A DNA stretch of 64,000 nt from Phytomonas francai (lineage: Eukaryota; Euglenozoa; Kinetoplastea; Trypanosomatida; Trypanosomatidae): the NCBI GenBank assembly GCA_001766655.1, contig MJCC01000002.1, forward strand, positions 715,050 through 779,049, in the 5' to 3' direction. This document shows positions 62,901 through 64,000 of this stretch, piece by piece (within the stretch, counting starts at the first letter, position 1; every line of letters starts with the position of its first letter). The notes under the pieces are model-generated. The model did not search any database. It saw nothing but the letters and a program-made list of their open reading frames with translations, and had not been told where the DNA came from. The position numbers and the translations under genes are program-made.

Positions 62901-64000
62901 TATTTTCCTTTCGACAAAATACAGGGCTGTACCAGATCGATGTTGCGTTGAGCGTCATCCCTTCCATATCTTCTTCGTTCTCCGAAGTGTTCCTTTTAGT
63001 GGGCCGTGAATCGAAATACCATGCTGCGGCCAATTACTCTACCGATGTTGTGGCTTGGCTAAACGAGCGGATGCGTCCGCAGCTCGCAAACTTTCAGTAT
63101 TACATCTCGTACATCGAATCTAAGAAGTGGATGGTAACGCCTGATGATGCTATCTTATTGCGAAGACACTTGGATGCCTGTATGGTAACCGTTGAGCACC
63201 TCGCCCGCTTGTCTTTGCTTACCATGGAGACCGTTAGAGATTCTTTGCGGCCGACTCAACTGATTGTTCCGATTAGACATTTTATAAACCACGCCTGTGC
63301 ACTCGTGCGTAACACCAATTGCAATTTGTCTTGCAATGCAGATGATATCACACCCAACGTAAACGTCTTCTTGGATGCCGAAAAGGTTATCCTGTTTCTG
63401 TGCTTGTTGCTAAAAGATGTGATCAACTCCCTGCAGTACGACCCCGAGATGCACGTCGATATTGAGCTTCGGGTTATGATTATCGAACCGGAGAGCACCT
63501 ATTTCGGGCAGCAGCTTAAGCCCGACGCGGCGCAACCATCCCCACGGCAGTCTCCAAGATCGCAGCAGCAAAACCAGGACCAGGCCGATCCGGGCGTAAA
63601 TGGTGCCGGATCGCCCGGAGCAGTGGCAGCGTTGTCTGGCGGCGGCGGCAATTCCCTGCCGGGGGCCCCCTCGAACTCCCCCCAATCCCGCAAGGCCTCC
63701 GCGCCTTCTTCGGTCGACGCCGTCAAATCCTCGCTCGTGTCGGGGCCGCGAAGCACCGTAGGGGATACGAAGGAGAGCAAATCGTCGGCCGCGTACAGTT
63801 CGCTGCCGCCCCAGAGCAGCTCCTCGGCCTATCCACCGCCGAACGCGGAGCAGAGCGAGGGCATCGACCTGCAGCTCTCCTCGCTGCGCCGGATCTGCTT
63901 CGAGCTGCGCGACAACGGCCTGACGATCCCGCTCTTCCACTCGACGCGGGAGGCCGCGGACGGGCCGGAGTCGCCGTCGAAGTCCTTCCTTCCGACGGTG
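53987..64000 (+). CDS. Giant signalling fusion: RIIa motif, two cNMP-binding-like domains, PAS, histidine-kinase-like region; 3' end cut
   Basis: From ATG 53987 I read 3338 codons in one frame with no stop; the frame is still open at the window end. Residues about 310-348 (FGIEELLSKLAMALLEQKP then DHVDF) match the RIIa dimerisation/docking motif of PKA regulatory subunits. Residues about 350-2290 are Ser/Thr/Asn-rich and unstructured. CNBD-like 1 spans about 2305-2415 (LVREGELWVGCLIFVAKGSL, YGEVEFF). CNBD-like 2 begins near 2424 (PLFQGCPDPIKHRLADAL, FMNQGSQAEWLYVIVSGDL) and resumes after about 170 inserted residues at 2660 (GAVELVFGSKSLFTARAET). A PAS domain follows (about 2895-3010; IIEIIMDGTIIQWNPIAQHV, GYVPYEVIGQNIFDLM). 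Residues 3020-3165 resemble a histidine-kinase dimerisation helix pair (NERMRPQLANFQYYISYIE) and N-box region, but with no phosphoacceptor His. The last visible segment is GC-rich low complexity. A cyclic-nucleotide- or ligand-responsive scaffold is inferred; its catalytic competence is doubtful. Confidence 0.88.
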   Translation, partial: MHFSSNVESSAHSQSAARTSDQTDQIQPDKEERCTCRGGCDVCNLVPSDFASMPASSPEELTQNRALTSPKINEQMLDCQSNTNIWETAEDGIRSDIDKISQQKTDPKPIFLLVREENHHQSNVDSASSRSSLVLDEPRTHNEVEAISDHDAVRNQDAESDSGSDFEWKPVKRSKTRKNKVKWEARRFGIELEDDRHVDDERHSVNDLESDNKRQEDDEGGKQARNSISLLQPSSSLQAADGFTTNGAKEKHNTKQLHPRSLLLPLDQEKDFTHHRASSLAGFKKPALSRQHPGKHRLGVSEMDDATYLTAFGIEELLSKLAMALLEQKPNDHVDFTRKWIEFSMEMERKGEKKEGADRLQGRHSHYYYDKRVLGKHSGSPGTFNLMNPASALSTPSYTGGAVDAISPRGDQLTRRRLKEVLKTELDAKRSYHVNHPNIISGLTEKPRKKQNKTRSRRLSSEFRRGLSQRSESSNKCNSKRRRCFSKVKITDKVNDYLKKVELTGVSNSARDSPIPTNVALLHTTDGPSPPKLNTLVPTLEGRSAGDTHLSPQSSKSWLSSKNNSLMSGRPPLDNEITINEEGKCNDSKSVLNSTVDLNLAEIRPSSDAQSTAATLALLDSSELPNPAIVVSPIATGENHGASSFREIKQKESKEPELNNCDKVSDVNSFAVSISSNSYLLAPQTDGSLPTFSALKNETRVETSKLGSSSSCTILPSPKDFDAEVHEERKEDSGDINNALVTFAPVITFDQSTSGINGSLPISSVNKAGSFNSLLLPPTSGQTVVTSTTSTPHVPGTKNIGRETVANSRGSRLTSATADIPAKLLAAIAPTTTSNANRAAQQKLANDAVAISASGSTTNKLGGTTKAVLAVTPTSSEANLTSSRNSALNAAYNQGGATTTTTIGTARLKLHSLANGSDTMATKSKLAFLRGTGEHGNPSLKLNSSSRSMSPSASPLTLPNLQPNVFQPYNSNLSISLATNPNTTSGTMFSKLQQSSLYTPENSLDNKVDLAPFSSIEGTEKTTSSGDNLPCKRLSTTPMELDSSSGSGGVWTRCINSIIGKDDEAKSQIMPKQSSPSDIDMPSPKVSSMPKGSNAAVVMGSSSNTAFNFSSVGSLLNNLGESVGFKFLPKCLLTTSESSLMAAQREVLARINSALCHIPPKMHTKVLSFLEGLLGKTNEGDTNNLGSLPLDMSRPAGLNTFVSFQLGSPNAPSVNFSNTMRSSDTPLNTASRMSPQGCHGTESNMYPTERSKTLTKQSHKSPRMHYSRSCPTLSNTQWEKVTKASYGADLLSLGLRVDETLDTNDHSHFPEVRMNTQTRSQRNLNDFSFQKVAQNLPLGHDTATVTPRGSSQINDEQTLAPRDIVIGLKRNVRAFAASINSYSQTQVVASIPPLAQGQYSPSSRPPNADGENATIDLTHEKTPLLCSTDIKDAAHSIRLPSMLHAKARSPTTYGREEGVLSPETRGLSETDKRKCAAPCDMGSRDQPICKDYSLKATTVFDVGLTSEVPLPTLLSKGTMTDDFHTVTVMGASENEHELQKLEVNEESAPIGVIEDDFHNSSQGQLEASSRENNFEIDKSNNSVRCVEGRESTELRTDVCQEVIKQQNREVSKKGDHEVLPMDQLTHVDREQIIGDRQITVKMEHTEHEWRQNAEGFIETSIFSEGKASRPCSVRTSEGRRDHKNKKKICIPSSNFAPENLNSSKRECTLSRSSDSQLVASNNAMDFPHPGKLGNTINSSQSVPIIRLKYPEDNTRSTRDSSGFSRLLYPSVNDTKLSHRHGHNRDNSSTPKNSPHHRSHRSRRHHCKEISKDTTNYPKRGPLSSKKVRPPCFGQDQEPDSLKHDTISGRDDDTHHTATVDVRNPMTLLSQSHISGSTAFPNTTPHQTATCKKRRPRGLSLNFSGEIDTFPKSAMREECSHGRNPNRKKRSLSVVSYTLRLKHDRDDHQNRTEQQRRQCAHSKCNASSFPEHLSEEGLGGRMGGKTTPTFSFPHDKKFPDDHYTYARCASHFTPQRSSNTGRVRHQRSAHSFSGPSDLKDYQRSLVELTMDFLNRRDHLETQSYAAGNSHESFVSASSPPCVPGDALRCFPNVFSKGQVDKGMSHDPKLDYAIAMTALAVAEGKLSSPCHSTTSSAQFLSVADRIYLKKAQPRSKNEGFNRVRRPSRSFVAPNIFSKFTESTAHTDGGDAITRSSMPNKAIPEEFSSNVEEVESNVTRSAQHSGNRETQHSLTTNVDCPIDVSASTCDNISSVPLQRFSSTGTDIEKRLLEENTIYNTTSLSDSKGIILSSEELVNIHEAISQNTILASFDKNHIEMLILAMSHKVLNVNDILVREGELWVGCLIFVAKGSLSAICRENTLQRIEAGSLYGEVEFFDNTKRSPVTLVAAEAPTVTVCFLDNKDFINLVMSQKRVFKMFFMRFIEKIPLFQGCPDPIKHRLADALRPHRIEQGTTFMNQGSQAEWLYVIVSGDLTLNFVPERIRKGRDKCLTRDLKLRTSCLGPPGIFAGQYAASSRESLVQDDKGLLVHEQTDETGPLWKNPRETSHHSIDDMSSLIAKNDGHGSTGVNADCLLPYSSDSSEGAKSTNSNRRFSVLSLPTSIFVDNMKISTTMPSYRATQSDDAMDQPNTRSISQENGREGLPLPADCRKGQYSLKCSSGSLVGAVELVFGSKSLFTARAETVLRVARISPLHFDAIIPKEVLDAFKNFMVVHPMYRFLRKVAPRKVRSEMNLIGLNQTIEEGKNCQSSSKTASTLSSIRWFDGQDDKKSNAASRHRKNTGRSISKLAAVEQLPHFRKMSSFGKLSQIKDKPPSRNKPMMNTATTISHQSHIQTSENDKSGKVNTISGNTPHAHRFSNTKHSSIGSSLWHQISPDGEIVFLGGRNLYRFPLEALCANNTIIIEIIMDGTIIQWNPIAQHVIGYVPYEVIGQNIFDLMNCEESRKKLRTMLKAGKEYAGKWESYVSAELNSQKIFSFRQNTGLYQIDVALSVIPSISSSFSEVFLLVGRESKYHAAANYSTDVVAWLNERMRPQLANFQYYISYIESKKWMVTPDDAILLRRHLDACMVTVEHLARLSLLTMETVRDSLRPTQLIVPIRHFINHACALVRNTNCNLSCNADDITPNVNVFLDAEKVILFLCLLLKDVINSLQYDPEMHVDIELRVMIIEPESTYFGQQLKPDAAQPSPRQSPRSQQQNQDQADPGVNGAGSPGAVAALSGGGGNSLPGAPSNSPQSRKASAPSSVDAVKSSLVSGPRSTVGDTKESKSSAAYSSLPPQSSSSAYPPPNAEQSEGIDLQLSSLRRICFELRDNGLTIPLFHSTREAADGPESPSKSFLPTV

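Noticed and set aside
63410..63940. 176-codon antisense ORF at the right end
   Set aside because: Produced by the GC-rich patch; Arg/Gly/Leu-rich with no domain.
53987..64000. Idea that the last gene is several separate genes
   Set aside because: Reading the frame codon by codon from the ATG shows no stop up to the window end, and RIIa, CNBD, PAS and kinase-like segments are all in that same frame.

Overview
The window looks like nuclear DNA of a kinetoplastid flagellate, most likely a trypanosomatid. Every gene I can support lies on the + strand, none shows an intron, and genes are separated by AT-rich spacers carrying long polypyrimidine runs followed by AG dinucleotides close to start codons. 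That is the layout of a polycistronic unit resolved by trans-splicing and polyadenylation. The gene content agrees: a MEAT1-like TUTase, an uS15m-like mitochondrial ribosomal protein, MORN, kinesin and cNMP-binding proteins. From memory, CTP synthase and MEAT1 both lie on Trypanosoma brucei chromosome 1, so the left half is probably syntenic with it; I could not check this. Standard stop codons are used throughout. I cannot name the species.

Left half (1-31,300), fairly dense: an uS15m-like mitoribosomal protein (5' end cut), a small probably mitochondrial protein, an RWDD1/GIR2-like RWD protein, a type I DnaJ-like protein with a zinc-finger region but no HPD, CTP synthase, a MORN-repeat protein, a membrane-anchored SMP-domain lipid-transfer protein, a MEAT1-like TUTase, an ITFG2-like beta-propeller protein, a kinesin with a very large insertion after the P-loop, an RRP5 C-terminal-type HAT-repeat protein, the PP2A scaffold subunit A, a probable mitochondrial protein, and a Hikeshi/OPI10 protein. 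These are mostly housekeeping genes with no shared pathway, as expected for kinetoplastid gene units.

Right half (31,300-64,000), sparse: three tandem divergent paralogues of 1250, 958 and 1540 residues are separated by spacers of about 3.6-3.8 kb. All three start with a predicted N-myristoylation signal (MGxxPS), share a set of conserved blocks in the first 500-870 residues, and end in Pro/Asn/Met/Gln-rich tails, with polyglutamine in one. I do not recognise this family. After another 2.6 kb comes one uninterrupted reading frame running off the window end (at least 3338 codons). It joins an RIIa-type dimerisation motif, about 1900 residues of disordered sequence, two cyclic-nucleotide-binding-like domains, a PAS domain and a histidine-kinase-like region that lacks the H-box histidine. 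The myristoylated family and this signalling fusion are the best candidates for something undescribed.

Composition is mosaic. Most coding sequence is moderate in GC and spacers are AT-rich, but three coding stretches (1-~910, ~4040-4680, ~63,500-64,000) are strikingly GC-rich with near-saturated G/C third positions.
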